Below, in pieces: positions 8,335-17,121 of a stretch of 64,000 nucleotides of DNA. Every line of letters starts with the position of its first letter. Position 1 is the stretch's first letter. A program made the translations under genes and the position numbers. The notes under the pieces are model-generated. The model was not told the DNA's origin. It worked only from the letters and a program-made list of their open reading frames with translations, and searched no databases. Location of the stretch: the NCBI GenBank assembly GCA_021776025.1, contig JAJFGR010000022.1, forward strand, positions 62,001 to 126,000, read 5' to 3'. The DNA comes from Alphaproteobacteria bacterium (GTDB lineage Bacteria; Pseudomonadota; Alphaproteobacteria; Micavibrionales; Micavibrionaceae).

Positions 8335-10011
8335 CTATCCTTCCCGCTGCAACGCCCATTTAATTTGCGCTTGTTTTTCATGTGCTTGGCCATAAATAAC
8401 CAATTGTTTTGTTTTGCGTGCATGCACGCCCTGCCCCATATAAACACTATCCTCAAGCGCCAGATGCCCGCTACTGTGATGAAACCTCCAACCCACACCG
8501 CCGGGCAGTCTGAGCAACGCCTCTTCCCCATCACGAATAAGCGAAACCATCACTTTCGGATGCAAATGAAACCGCACCGCCACATCCACAGGCTGCACCG
8601 GGTCAACCTGCGCGCTTAAAACATCTTCCCCGCGCAAATCATGCCCCTGCTCTGATAAATACAGCCGGCGCTTATGTGTAAAACCATTGAGCGCTTCATA
8701 CCCGTCATGCGAGACATCCAGCAACGCCGCATTTTTAAGGTCTTCGCGCAGCGCTGTTGGGTTTTGCACTCTCCGGGCAAAATGTCCGCTAGCTTTAATT
8801 TCACAGGCATTACGAGCATCAAGGCTTAAGGCCGTGTGCGCTGGTGTATTGCGCAACGCCTCATGCCACGCCGGATCAACCGGATGCGATCCGCAATTCA
8901 CAAACAATCGCTCGCGCCCGTAACTCATCTCAAACGAAAGTGGCGCCGCGTGTGCCCCCTTATCATAAGGCCAATCCGGCACTTGGCCGCAATCCACCAT
9001 CAAACTTGTCCGCCCCAGCGTGAGCCGCTCAAACCCTGTGCACGGCAAACTGCTTAAGGTTTTCCCGCGCACACCAGCCTGACGGAGCACAGAGTCCACA
9101 ATCTCACCGTCGCCTTCCTGCCCACCATTAAACAGCGCCAGATGCTTGTCGCTATAACGGAAGAACCGCAGCGCCGGGCCCATCCGATCAATCGCATGTT
9201 GAACTTTCTCCGGCAGCGAAGTATCCGCCGCGCGTAGCGCCATGCGTATATCCAGCAAAATCTGCAGCGCCTTCAGCAACGTTGCCGGGCTGCGTGAACG
9301 ATGTGCCCCGTCCCCGGCAATCTGCCGGTCAATCTCGATATCCAGATGCTTAAGTGCCTGCTCGGTCCAGCTTTCACAACCTTCAAAAGCAATCCCCGCA
9401 TACAGCAATCCTTTGATCGCCTGCAACCGCCCAATGCCCTGACATCCTTCGCGCGTATCATGCGCAAACGCCCGCGATAAATGCCGCGCTTGGCGCATTA
9501 CGCTATCAAAAAACGTCTCATGAAAAATCTCTTCGTCTTCGGGCTCAATAAACTCAACAACGCTGAAAAACTCATACGCCGACAGCCACATCGCCAGCCG
9601 CTCGCCCATCACATCCATCCGCCAGCTCTGTGGATGCCAACTCATATAATAATCATTCCAGCTCTGAATCATCATCTTCGCATAGGTCCGCGCCACCGCG
9701 CTCATCCCGCGGCTCGCGCTTAGCGCCCGCAAATCACGCAGCCATGAAAACCCGTGCAAATGCGCATTCCACGCTGGTGTTTCATCTTCAAGCCCCCAGC
9801 AATGCGGACCAAACGGCATTTGCGCGCCTTCAAACATCAGCGCCCCATCACAAATCGCCTGCCCGGATTCCGCGCTCCCCGGCCACGCATCAACCGGACG
9901 CACCACCATCCGCTCCGGCGCCGGGCCCTTGAGGCTCCAGTTATAAAGCATACTATTGTATGCCATCTGGCTGGCACGATTACGAATATGTCTTAAAACC
10001 TGAACCGGCAT
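8335..10011 (-). CDS. Heparinase II/III family protein
   Basis: The 558-residue protein has an N-terminal all-helical toroid-like region with aromatic pairs (WLRDL, WNDYYMSWHPQSW) and a C-terminal beta-sandwich region (from about residue 330) of the heparinase II/III-like family. Alphaproteobacteria commonly carry such a gene near rsmB and purH; here rpe and rsmB lie upstream, but purH is not present. The substrate is unknown and is unlikely to be heparin; an uronate-containing surface or environmental polysaccharide is possible. No signal peptide is evident. Confidence 0.82.
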   Translation of the reverse strand: MPVQVLRHIRNRASQMAYNSMLYNWSLKGPAPERMVVRPVDAWPGSAESGQAICDGALMFEGAQMPFGPHCWGLEDETPAWNAHLHGFSWLRDLRALSASRGMSAVARTYAKMMIQSWNDYYMSWHPQSWRMDVMGERLAMWLSAYEFFSVVEFIEPEDEEIFHETFFDSVMRQARHLSRAFAHDTREGCQGIGRLQAIKGLLYAGIAFEGCESWTEQALKHLDIEIDRQIAGDGAHRSRSPATLLKALQILLDIRMALRAADTSLPEKVQHAIDRMGPALRFFRYSDKHLALFNGGQEGDGEIVDSVLRQAGVRGKTLSSLPCTGFERLTLGRTSLMVDCGQVPDWPYDKGAHAAPLSFEMSYGRERLFVNCGSHPVDPAWHEALRNTPAHTALSLDARNACEIKASGHFARRVQNPTALREDLKNAALLDVSHDGYEALNGFTHKRRLYLSEQGHDLRGEDVLSAQVDPVQPVDVAVRFHLHPKVMVSLIRDGEEALLRLPGGVGWRFHHSSGHLALEDSVYMGQGVHARKTKQLVIYGQAHEKQAQIKWALQREG

Positions 10012-10045
10012 AATTCCTCATATAATATAGATGCGCGCGAAAAGA

Positions 10046-10705
10046 TTATCCGCGCAGCTTTTGAATATTCTCAGCGTATTTTTCCGGCCCGTCTTTGAAC
10101 ACGGCCGTCCCGGCCACCAAAACATCGGCGCCCGCTTCTATGCATTGCTTGGCCGTCTCCGGATTGATCCCGCCATCAACTTCCAAATCTATTGTCCGCC
10201 CGCTCGCATCAATCATGCCCCGCACCGCGCGGATTTTTTCGCTCATGTCCATAAATCCCTGCCCGCCAAATCCGGGCTCAACCGTCATAATCAAAATCAT
10301 ATCGAGGATATACAGATGCTCACTAACCACGGCAATATCCGTACCCGGCTTCACCGAAATTCCGCACTTCACGCCCGCCGCTTTAATCGCCTCTAATGTC
10401 GTACGTACATCTTCGGCAATTTCCGCATGCAGCGTAATAATATCCGCCCCCGCACCCACAAAATCCTTAACCAACGGCGCAACCGGGTCGATCATCAAAT
10501 GCACATCAAAAATCTTTTTACTGTGCGGACGAATACACTTCACCACCGGCGCGCCAAACGTCAAATTCGGCACGAAATGCCCGTCCATCACATCAATATG
10601 GATGTATTCCGCACCTGCCTCATCAATCCGGCGCACTTCTTCCCCCAAAATCGAAAAATCAGCAGAGAGAATGGAGGGGGCAATACGAACGGGCTGTTGC
10701 GGCAT
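10046..10705 (-). CDS. rpe: Ribulose-phosphate 3-epimerase
   Basis: Interconverts ribulose 5-phosphate and xylulose 5-phosphate in the pentose phosphate pathway. The start at 10705 gives MPQQPVRIAPSILSADF, the normal beginning; nine more in-frame residues upstream look untranslated. TIM-barrel signatures are clear: HIDVMDGHFVPN, VHLMI, MTVEPGFGGQGF and LEVDGGINPETA, which contain the metal-binding His and Asp residues. The protein is 219 residues, typical of the family. It lies downstream of rsmB after a gap with a short hairpin (10741-10762) and two direct copies of CTGTGGGCA. Confidence 0.95.
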   Translation of the reverse strand: MPQQPVRIAPSILSADFSILGEEVRRIDEAGAEYIHIDVMDGHFVPNLTFGAPVVKCIRPHSKKIFDVHLMIDPVAPLVKDFVGAGADIITLHAEIAEDVRTTLEAIKAAGVKCGISVKPGTDIAVVSEHLYILDMILIMTVEPGFGGQGFMDMSEKIRAVRGMIDASGRTIDLEVDGGINPETAKQCIEAGADVLVAGTAVFKDGPEKYAENIQKLRG

Positions 10706-10796
10706 TTTGAAAACCTTAATAACTGTGGGCAAAACTGTGGGCAGAACGCGAAAACGCTCTGCTTATATTAGTTTTAGCAGAATTGCATAGGGAAAA

Positions 10797-12161
10797 CTAG
10801 GAGGGAAATGATAGAGCGCTTTTAGTGAGGCGCGCGATGTAGAAGCCGTCCATGCCGCCAAGGGCAGCTTGGTGGAAGGGGAGAATTCGCAGATCACCAT
10901 CTTCGGTGAGCGCTTCATCAAACCCGCCCAGCTCCTTCGCCGTGATCGGCAAACGAGCTGCATCTTCATGCGCGGCCAAAAATCGCGCCACTTGCGCCTC
11001 GCCTTCAACCTTTTGCATGCTACACGTACAATAAACCAGCACGCCCCCCGGCATCAGCATCTCAAACGCATTTTCCAACAGTTTTTCCTGCAAACCGACC
11101 AGCCGGTCTACATCCGCTAGCGCCTTCAGCTGCGCCACATCCGGATGCCGCCTAATCGTTCCCGTCGCGCTACACGGCGCATCGAGCAAGATATAACCCG
11201 GAGCCTCTTGCGGCTTCCAACTCCCTGCATCCGCGGTCACAACCTCGACCATCTCGCTAAGGCTCATCCGCTCTAAATTCTCCGCGAGCCGCTTCAATCG
11301 GTTGGCACTCCGGTCCAATGCCGTCACCCGCGCGCCCATCGACGCCAGCTGCAATGTCTTGCCGCCCGGCGCCGCGCACAGATCATAAACATGCTGTCCA
11401 TCGACATCACCGAACAGTTGCGCAGGAATTGCCGCGGCCGCATCTTGCACCCACCAATGGCCTTCATCAAATCCCTGCAGCTCATGCACAGCTCCGCCCG
11501 AAGTCTTGCGCAGCGTGCCTGTCGTCATCTCTGTCGCCTTAAAATTACTCGCCCAGAAATTGCGCGACTCGCGGTCCCGCACCGTAATATCCAGCGGCGC
11601 TTCCGATAAATTGGCCCGCGCAATCTCGGCGGCTGTCCCCAGCCCGTAATCTTCAATCCAGACTTTGAGCAACCATTCCGGCGTGTTGAGCCGCGCTTCA
11701 TCCTGCTTCTCCCGCCACTCCACGCCGTTACGCGTGACATTGCGAAGCACCGCATTCACAAACGCCTTCTGCTTTTCCATCTTTTGATTTTCAGCCAGCC
11801 GCACCGCCGTATCCACCGCGGCATGATCGGCCACATCCATGAACAAAATCTGCACCACGCCAATGCGCAAAATATTTTGCAGCTTCATGTTGCCCGGCGC
11901 CTCACGCGGAGTCGCCTTATCGATAATGTCATCAACTTGCCCGCGCCGGCGCAGCACCGTTGAAACCAGCATCCGCGTAAACGCCCGGTCGCGCTGCGGC
12001 AAAGCCTTAAAAATCTCCTGGGTGTCCAGCGCCTGATCCAGCGCCTGCTTACGTGACAAAACATCTTCAAGCAGCGCCAAAGCCGCAACGCGCGCAGCCA
12101 TACCATCACTGCTCGCATCTTCCGAGTTTTGAGATTTTTCTGACTGTACGTCCCCGCTCAT
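10797..12161 (-). CDS. rsmB: 16S rRNA m5C methyltransferase RsmB
   Basis: The 454-residue protein combines an N-terminal NusB-like helical domain (about residues 20-160) with a C-terminal SAM-dependent methyltransferase. Visible motifs are LCAAPGGKTLQLAS (SAM binding), LDAPCSATGT and VYCTCSM, the last two holding the paired catalytic cysteines of RNA m5C methyltransferases. RsmB modifies C967 of 16S rRNA. Its ATG directly follows the stop of the chorismate mutase gene (TAAATG), which indicates translational coupling. Confidence 0.93.
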   Translation of the reverse strand: MSGDVQSEKSQNSEDASSDGMAARVAALALLEDVLSRKQALDQALDTQEIFKALPQRDRAFTRMLVSTVLRRRGQVDDIIDKATPREAPGNMKLQNILRIGVVQILFMDVADHAAVDTAVRLAENQKMEKQKAFVNAVLRNVTRNGVEWREKQDEARLNTPEWLLKVWIEDYGLGTAAEIARANLSEAPLDITVRDRESRNFWASNFKATEMTTGTLRKTSGGAVHELQGFDEGHWWVQDAAAAIPAQLFGDVDGQHVYDLCAAPGGKTLQLASMGARVTALDRSANRLKRLAENLERMSLSEMVEVVTADAGSWKPQEAPGYILLDAPCSATGTIRRHPDVAQLKALADVDRLVGLQEKLLENAFEMLMPGGVLVYCTCSMQKVEGEAQVARFLAAHEDAARLPITAKELGGFDEALTEDGDLRILPFHQAALGGMDGFYIARLTKSALSFPS

Positions 12162-12464
12162 TTATTCGCGGCCGGCTTTATCAAGAATATCCTGCTCGAT
12201 ATCATGCGCGTGATCTATCAGCACTTCGTACACGCGCCGCATAAAATCCGGATCAAGACCTTGGTCCTGGCCCATCCGCACCGCTGCATCTTTCACGGCC
12301 TGCGCCCGCGCTGGCTGAATAGCCTCCATGCTCGCATCAATTTTCATCTCGCCAACCTTGCGCACAATTCCGAAACGGCGCGCTAAAACCTCGATCAGCG
12401 CTTGGTCGCATTCATCAATCTCCTGGCGATAATGTTCAAGCTCCGGTGGAGCATCCGTATTCAT
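12162..12464 (-). CDS. Chorismate mutase, stand-alone AroQ type
   Basis: The start at 12464 gives a 100-residue protein beginning MNTDAPPELEHYRQEIDECD. The pattern YRQEIDECDQALIEVLARR followed by VGEMK matches the helical AroQ fold with its catalytic Arg and Lys residues. The enzyme converts chorismate to prephenate for Phe and Tyr synthesis. It is the first gene of the leftward operon and divergent from the DUF1674 gene (49-base gap). An in-frame extension to 12647 overlaps that gene and is not supported. A TyrA-like partner domain is absent. Confidence 0.88.
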   Translation of the reverse strand: MNTDAPPELEHYRQEIDECDQALIEVLARRFGIVRKVGEMKIDASMEAIQPARAQAVKDAAVRMGQDQGLDPDFMRRVYEVLIDHAHDIEQDILDKAGRE

Positions 12465-12513
12465 CGTCTCAAAACCCTTTTCAAACGGCTGATAATGTCC
12501 TACATCATGAGAT

Positions 12514-12669
12514 ATGAACGACAAAAAACCAAGCCCTGAAATACATAAAGAAACCGCCAATAAACCTGAAAAACAGGAAAAAGAGTTCGGCGGGTTTAAG
12601 GATTCTGGATTAAAAGAACCAACCCGTTTCGGTGATTGGGAAGTCAAAGGCCGCTGTAGTGATTTTTAA
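12514..12669 (+). CDS. DUF1674 mini-protein (SDHAF4-like)
   Basis: A 51-residue ORF. Its C-terminus EPTRFGDWEVKGRCSDF is the signature of the DUF1674 family, which includes the mitochondrial succinate dehydrogenase assembly factor SDHAF4 and its alphaproteobacterial relatives. The N-terminal half is Lys/Glu rich and probably disordered. The family protects flavinated SdhA until it joins SdhB. No sdh genes are in the window, so here it is unlinked. It is divergent from the chorismate mutase gene and precedes the DUF1223 gene by 25 bases. The signature makes the call firm despite the size. Confidence 0.88.
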   Translation: MNDKKPSPEIHKETANKPEKQEKEFGGFKDSGLKEPTRFGDWEVKGRCSDF

Positions 12670-12694
12670 GCTCGGCAAAAACGCCCACGAAATC

Positions 12695-13510
12695 ATGGCA
12701 CCAAAATTACAAAAACAACAAAAATTCATGATCCCAGAACGACAGAAACCTCTTAAAAATTCAAATAACCAAAACCCCAGAAAAACCGAGGAAAAGTGGG
12801 CCCGTTTAGCGGGTCAGATAGCCAACTACAGCCAATTAATAACCATCTGTTTTATCTTAATCTCCACCTTCATTTCCACCCCTGCAAAAGCGCAGTCAAA
12901 CAGCCCTATAGTCGTTGAAATGTTCACCAGCAAATACTGCCCCGCTTGCCCAGCGAGCGATCGTAACTTTAATAAGCTCATTAATGAAAACCCGAATATC
13001 ATTGGCCTGTCTTGCCACGTCACATATTTCAACGGCCGCTCTCGCAAAGATTTACTATCAAAAGCTTTTTGTGATGCCCGTCAGAATGTCTACCGCGGGC
13101 TTTTAAGAACCGGCGGTATCTTCACCCCCATGATGGTTGAAAACGGAAAAAGCTTTACCACAGGCATTAAGGTCAAAAACATACAAGACCTTAAAAACAA
13201 AGCACAAAAACATGAAAACCAACCAGTCGGTATAGAAAGGAACAGGCAGTATCTCGATATCAGCTTGCCCTCAATGGCACTGAACAAAGATGCGACAGTT
13301 TGGCTGATTGAAGTCGAAAAATCCCCGAAGCAAAGCGGTTATACTCATTACCGCAACAACATCAAGAACATCGCTAAGCTATTGAACTGGGATGGAAAAA
13401 AAATCAACATGGCCTTTCCCATTATCGCACCAAGCGCCAATATCGGCTACACCATCCTCGTCCACAACGCCAAAGGCAGAATCATAGCTGCAGGCAAAAC
13501 AGGCTTCTAA
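12695..13510 (+). CDS. DUF1223 secreted thioredoxin-like protein
   Basis: The protein has a membrane or signal segment (LITICFILISTFISTPAKAQ), then EMFTSKYCPACPASD, a CxxC motif in a thioredoxin-like setting, as in the DUF1223 family of alphaproteobacteria. The catalytic role of the family is not established; a periplasmic thiol redox function is inferred. With the chosen ATG (12695) about 45 basic, Asn/Lys-rich residues precede the signal, which is unusual. ATG 12728 would shorten this and GTG 12632 would lengthen it into the DUF1674 gene. Its stop overlaps that of xthA by four bases (CTAA). Confidence 0.82.
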   Translation: MAPKLQKQQKFMIPERQKPLKNSNNQNPRKTEEKWARLAGQIANYSQLITICFILISTFISTPAKAQSNSPIVVEMFTSKYCPACPASDRNFNKLINENPNIIGLSCHVTYFNGRSRKDLLSKAFCDARQNVYRGLLRTGGIFTPMMVENGKSFTTGIKVKNIQDLKNKAQKHENQPVGIERNRQYLDISLPSMALNKDATVWLIEVEKSPKQSGYTHYRNNIKNIAKLLNWDGKKINMAFPIIAPSANIGYTILVHNAKGRIIAAGKTGF

Positions 13511-14307
13511 AACTGAAAATCGACAATTACAGGAACATGATCAGAAGGTTTTTCCCAATCCCGCGTGTGAGTTAACACGTCATACGCGCTCAGATTATCC
13601 TTCAATGGAGGAGTAACCCAAACATGGTCTAACCGCCTACCACGATTAGATTTTTTCCAATCCCTGTTGCGGTACGACCACCATGTGTACGTCTTTTCGT
13701 CCTCTGGCACAAAATGCCGCGCAACATCCGTCCAATTTAAAGACGCCAGCATACCAGCCAGACGGTCTGTTTCGGGCGGTGTATGCGAAACCACCTTCAG
13801 TAGCTGCTTATGAGACCAGACATCATGCTCATAAGGGGCGATATTAAAATCTCCAACGGCCACCAACCTCTGATCATCGCTATAGCGATCCTTAAACCAC
13901 GCGCTCATTTCATCAACAAAATCTAGCTTATGCGCGAATTTATCATTCGCCGCCACGTCTGGCTCATCCCCGCCTGCGGGAATATAAAGATTATGCACCT
14001 CAAACTTCCCAAGCTCATGAGCAACACGAGCAGCAATATGCCGGCAATCCTCACGCCCCACGCGGGTGTAAATCTCTTTAGATTCAAGAGGATACTTCGA
14101 TAAAATCGCCACACCATTGTAGCTCTTCATCCCTTGGAAATGCTGATGCTCATACCCCAGCGCACGCAAATCATCGACAGGAAAATGCTCATCCGGTGTT
14201 TTGGTTTCCTGCAGACACAAAATATCCGGCGCCGCTTCCTCAGTAAGCTTCTTCACCAACGGCATCCGCAGGCGTACTGAGTTAATATTCCAAGTAATAA
14301 TCCGCAT
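13507..14307 (-). CDS. xthA: Exodeoxyribonuclease III
   Basis: The 266-residue protein is of the ExoIII/AP endonuclease family. Motifs in order: ITWNINSVR, CLQETK (metal-binding Glu), YNGVAILSK, GDFNIAP (catalytic Asp/Asn) and, near the end, RRLDHVW and SDHVPVI (catalytic His). It removes 3' blocks and nicks abasic sites in base-excision repair. It is convergent with the DUF1223 gene (four-base stop overlap) and lies five bases downstream of the EamA-like gene. Confidence 0.93.
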   Translation of the reverse strand: MRIITWNINSVRLRMPLVKKLTEEAAPDILCLQETKTPDEHFPVDDLRALGYEHQHFQGMKSYNGVAILSKYPLESKEIYTRVGREDCRHIAARVAHELGKFEVHNLYIPAGGDEPDVAANDKFAHKLDFVDEMSAWFKDRYSDDQRLVAVGDFNIAPYEHDVWSHKQLLKVVSHTPPETDRLAGMLASLNWTDVARHFVPEDEKTYTWWSYRNRDWKKSNRGRRLDHVWVTPPLKDNLSAYDVLTHTRDWEKPSDHVPVIVDFQF

Positions 14308-14311
14308 AAAA

Positions 14312-14743
14312 CTACCCGCCGCTTCGCGTTAAAAGAAAAATAGACAAGCACCCCAAAACAGCCCCAGCCAAACGCATCACATTGATGTCATCTTTAAATA
14401 ATAAATATCCAAAAACCAAACCACCAATAACCACGCTAATATTCACTAAAGGCGTTGCAAAACTAAAATCAACGCCGCGCTGAAACGCCAATAAATACCC
14501 CAGACTTCCAATTGAAATCACAAAACCAGCAGCCATGGCAAACGCACTTCCCGGCAGTGTCGAAAAAGATTGCTGAGTATATTTGCCGAACAACAAAGAC
14601 GCGACCCCGACAATAAAGGCCCCGCAAGACCAATAAAACAGCGCCATATAAGGGTCAATTTTGCCGGATGAATACTTCACAAAAACAGAATGCAAAACAT
14701 AAGTCACAGCCGTCAAAACCACAAAAGCTCCCGCAGGAATTAC
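14312..14743 (-). CDS. Half-size EamA/DMT-type membrane protein
   Basis: The start at 14743 avoids an overlap with ybaB and gives MVIPAGAFVVLTAVTYVLHS. The 143 residues contain about five hydrophobic helices and end near LGCLSIFLLTRSGG, as in a single EamA repeat. Full drug/metabolite transporters have two EamA units (~300 residues), so this would work as a dimer, as small multidrug resistance proteins do. The substrate is unknown. It sits where recR usually follows ybaB in many bacteria; recR is not in the window. Confidence 0.75.
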   Translation of the reverse strand, partial: VIPAGAFVVLTAVTYVLHSVFVKYSSGKIDPYMALFYWSCGAFIVGVASLLFGKYTQQSFSTLPGSAFAMAAGFVISIGSLGYLLAFQRGVDFSFATPLVNISVVIGGLVFGYLLFKDDINVMRLAGAVLGCLSIFLLTRSGG

Positions 14744-14753
14744 CATACCGCCT

Positions 14754-15080
14754 CTAAACGCCAGGCAGCTGCGTACCGGGAGGCAAACCCATACCACCCA
14801 TCATCTCTTCAGTTTCTTGCTTAATGCGCTCTTCCTTGGCTTCGTTAGCATTATTCAACGCCGCAACAACGAGATCCTCGAGTGTTTCTTTATCATCCGC
14901 AGAGATAACGGATGGATCGATGCTAATACCGCGCACAATCCCCGCGCAGGAAATCGTCGCTTTCACCATGCCGCCGCCCGCTTCGCCGTCAACATCAATG
15001 TCTTTCAACTTTTCCTGCATTTCCTGCAATTTAAATTGCATCTGCTGGGCCTGTTGCATCATGTCCTTGAAGTTCATCAT
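14754..15080 (-). CDS. YbaB/EbfC nucleoid-associated protein
   Basis: The 108-residue protein begins MMNFKDMMQQAQQMQFKLQ and continues with a helical coiled region, a GGGMVKATI beta segment and the LEDLVVAALNNA helix, the YbaB/EbfC DNA-binding fold. The C-terminus is Met/Gly rich. Its start directly abuts the stop of dnaX, so the two are coupled; the dnaX-ybaB pair is widely conserved. The second ATG (15077) is equally possible. Confidence 0.93.
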   Translation of the reverse strand: MMNFKDMMQQAQQMQFKLQEMQEKLKDIDVDGEAGGGMVKATISCAGIVRGISIDPSVISADDKETLEDLVVAALNNANEAKEERIKQETEEMMGGMGLPPGTQLPGV

Positions 15081-16799
15081 CTATTCGCTTTCTCCGTTCA
15101 CTACATGTTTTATAGCCTTAATTTCAGCTTCAGGAAAGACGCTCAAAACCTCTTTCATAATTGGCATTTGCAAAATTTCCGCCCGCTCCGCCTCAAGCAG
15201 CGCCTGCGCACTTTGCGCCAATGTTGGCTGACCGGGAGCGCCGGAAACAGAAACCATCCAGCGATCCTCCGCAATACGGCTTAAGGCTTGACCTAAATTC
15301 TGCGCCAAATTCGGCGGCGCTTCGGATTCGGGACGAATTTCCAAACGCCCCTCTTCTAATTTCACCAGATGCACATATTGATAAACCTGCGAGGCCAGCA
15401 CAACTTCATTTTGAGCCTCAAGCGCACTGACAACATCTTCCAATGTTTTAATCGATGTAAGGGCTTGCGGCGGCGAATCTTGCGGAACAATTGCAAGCGC
15501 CACCATCTCTCCACCGCCTCTGGGGCCGCCGCGGGGCGCCTCGACCGTAGCAGGTGCACTCGCCGTTGGTTGTGGAGACGGCGACGAGGTAGGACCAGAT
15601 GGCGTAGAGACAGGCATGCCAGCACCAGAATCGCCTTGCTCCTGTATTTTTTTGATCAGATCTGCGGGATCTGGCAGATCGGCCGCATAAGCCAAACGAA
15701 TAATCACCATCTCCGCCGCGCTCTGTGGATTCGGCGCGGCTTGTACTTCCGCTAATCCTTTCAGCAAAATCTGCCACGTCTTACCCAATGTCGGCATGGT
15801 GAGCTTCCCGGCAAGTTCCGCGGCGCGTTTCACTTCATCCGCCGCCATAGCATGTTTCATATCTTTTGCCTCCGGCACGGCGCGAAGCTTGGTCAACGTA
15901 TGGGTGAGATCGAGTAAATCCTGCATAACCACTACGGCGTCCGCCCCATTGCTGTACAAATCGTCCATAATCTCCAGCGCTTCAGGCATATCCCCGGTCA
16001 AAGCGCGTTCTAGCAGATCAAGCGACTTCGCTCGGTCCGCAAGACCCAGCATATCCTCAACGCCTTGGGCTGTAATTTTTTCACTATCCAGCGCCATCGC
16101 TTGATCAAGAATGCTCAAACCATCGCGTACAGAACCATCAGACGCACGCGCGATCATCCCAATCGCGGCTTCTTCACACTTCACCCCTTCCTTTTCACAA
16201 ATTGAGATGAAATGGGTGGAAAGCGTGGGCACATCAACGCGGCGTAGATCAAAACGCTGACAGCGTGACAAAACGGTAATCGGCACCTTACGAATTTCAG
16301 TAGTCGCAAAAATAAATTTCACATGTTCCGGAGGCTCTTCCAGAGTTTTAAGCAGCGCGTTAAACGCGTTTTTCGACAGCATATGCACTTCGTCAATAAT
16401 GTAAATTTTATAGCGCGCTTCACTCGGCGCATAACGAATGCCATCAAGGATTTCACGAATATCATCCACGCCAGTGCGCGAAGCAGCATCCATCTCAATC
16501 ACATCCGGATGGCGATCCTCAGATATAGCTTTGCAGAGCGCACAATCATCTGTGTCGCCCGTCGTCGGCTCAGCTTTACCATCCGGTCCTACGTAATTCA
16601 GTGCTTTAGCAATGATCCTCGCGGTTGTGGTTTTCCCAACACCGCGCACACCGGTCAGCATGAAGGCATGGGCAATCCGGCCCGATTCAATCGCATTGGT
16701 GAGTGTACGTACTAAGGCGTCCTGACCGATTAATTCATCAAAATTTTGCGGACGGTATTTTCGCGCGAGAACGCGGTATGGAACTTGAACTTCAGACAT
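15081..16799 (-). CDS. dnaX: DNA polymerase III subunit gamma/tau
   Basis: The start at 16799 gives MSEVQVPYRVLARKYRPQNF, the usual beginning. The 572-residue protein has Walker A GVRGVGKTT, a four-cysteine zinc module in the CALC region, the clamp-loader DEVH box and sensor SRCQRF. A Pro/Ser-rich linker (about residues 405-445) is followed by the C-terminal tau region that binds the polymerase. It is the clamp-loader ATPase of the replisome. There is no convincing programmed frameshift site for a short gamma product (see rejected items). The SRP RNA gene lies upstream on the same strand. Confidence 0.95.
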   Translation of the reverse strand: MSEVQVPYRVLARKYRPQNFDELIGQDALVRTLTNAIESGRIAHAFMLTGVRGVGKTTTARIIAKALNYVGPDGKAEPTTGDTDDCALCKAISEDRHPDVIEMDAASRTGVDDIREILDGIRYAPSEARYKIYIIDEVHMLSKNAFNALLKTLEEPPEHVKFIFATTEIRKVPITVLSRCQRFDLRRVDVPTLSTHFISICEKEGVKCEEAAIGMIARASDGSVRDGLSILDQAMALDSEKITAQGVEDMLGLADRAKSLDLLERALTGDMPEALEIMDDLYSNGADAVVVMQDLLDLTHTLTKLRAVPEAKDMKHAMAADEVKRAAELAGKLTMPTLGKTWQILLKGLAEVQAAPNPQSAAEMVIIRLAYAADLPDPADLIKKIQEQGDSGAGMPVSTPSGPTSSPSPQPTASAPATVEAPRGGPRGGGEMVALAIVPQDSPPQALTSIKTLEDVVSALEAQNEVVLASQVYQYVHLVKLEEGRLEIRPESEAPPNLAQNLGQALSRIAEDRWMVSVSGAPGQPTLAQSAQALLEAERAEILQMPIMKEVLSVFPEAEIKAIKHVVNGESE

Positions 16800-16973
16800 A
16801 TTGTATATGTAAGACGATTCCACGTCTCCAGCAAGCAGGAAGTCTATGTCACCATCATACAGCAAACAGTATTTTATTTTAGCTAGGAAAATAAGCCGAC
16901 GCGTATAAACATACGCAATGTTTCTTACAGGCGGTCTTAACGGACTTTAGGAGCGTTAAATTTTTAAAAGAGA

Positions 16974-17066
16974 GTGGAAGGCCGGACGACCCGAAAAATC
17001 TTGTTACGGCTGCTGCCTTTCGGCCCTGACCGGGTTGGCAAGGGTTTCGCCCGCCGACCTTCCGCT
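16974..17066 (-). ncRNA. ffs: Small (4.5S-type) signal recognition particle RNA
   Basis: Read on the minus strand, the segment contains GGTCAGGGCCGAAAGGCAGC, which matches the conserved SRP helix 8 (Ffh-binding) tetraloop region. The ends pair: GGAAGGTCGG near 17063 with CCGGCCTTCC near 16976, closing a long rod. Length is about 90 nt, normal for bacterial 4.5S RNA. The location just upstream of dnaX is common in alphaproteobacteria. Exact ends are estimated from the terminal helix and the promoter. Confidence 0.9.
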
Positions 17067-17069
17067 GCT

Positions 17070-17098
17070 TTTATAATAAGCTCTTGTAAAAAGCGCAA
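17070..17098 (-). promoter_or_regulatory. Promoter of the SRP RNA
   Basis: On the minus strand TTGCGC (17098-17093) and TATAAA (17075-17070) are separated by 17 bases, ideal sigma-70 spacing. Transcription would begin a few bases on, at the base of the SRP RNA terminal helix. The element lies between the RNA gene and the divergent resB gene, whose transcript starts must lie very close by. Confidence 0.6.
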
Positions 17099-17121
17099 GT
17101 GTGCATATTTTAAAACCCGAT

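Noticed and set aside
10095-10790. 231-codon antisense frame opposite rpe
   Set aside because: Shadow of the well-supported rpe gene; composition and lack of motifs do not suggest a protein.
15640-15660. Programmed frameshift in dnaX at a run of seven A (minus strand)
   Set aside because: The zero-frame codons are ATC AAA AAA ATA, so the heptamer is not X XXY YYZ with a matching first base, and the -1 frame stays open for about 65 codons instead of stopping soon. No downstream stem is evident.
16901-16916. GCGTAT-AAAC-ATACGC hairpin between ffs and dnaX as the ffs terminator
   Set aside because: Perfect six-base stem but no T tract on the minus strand; may be chance or a processing site.
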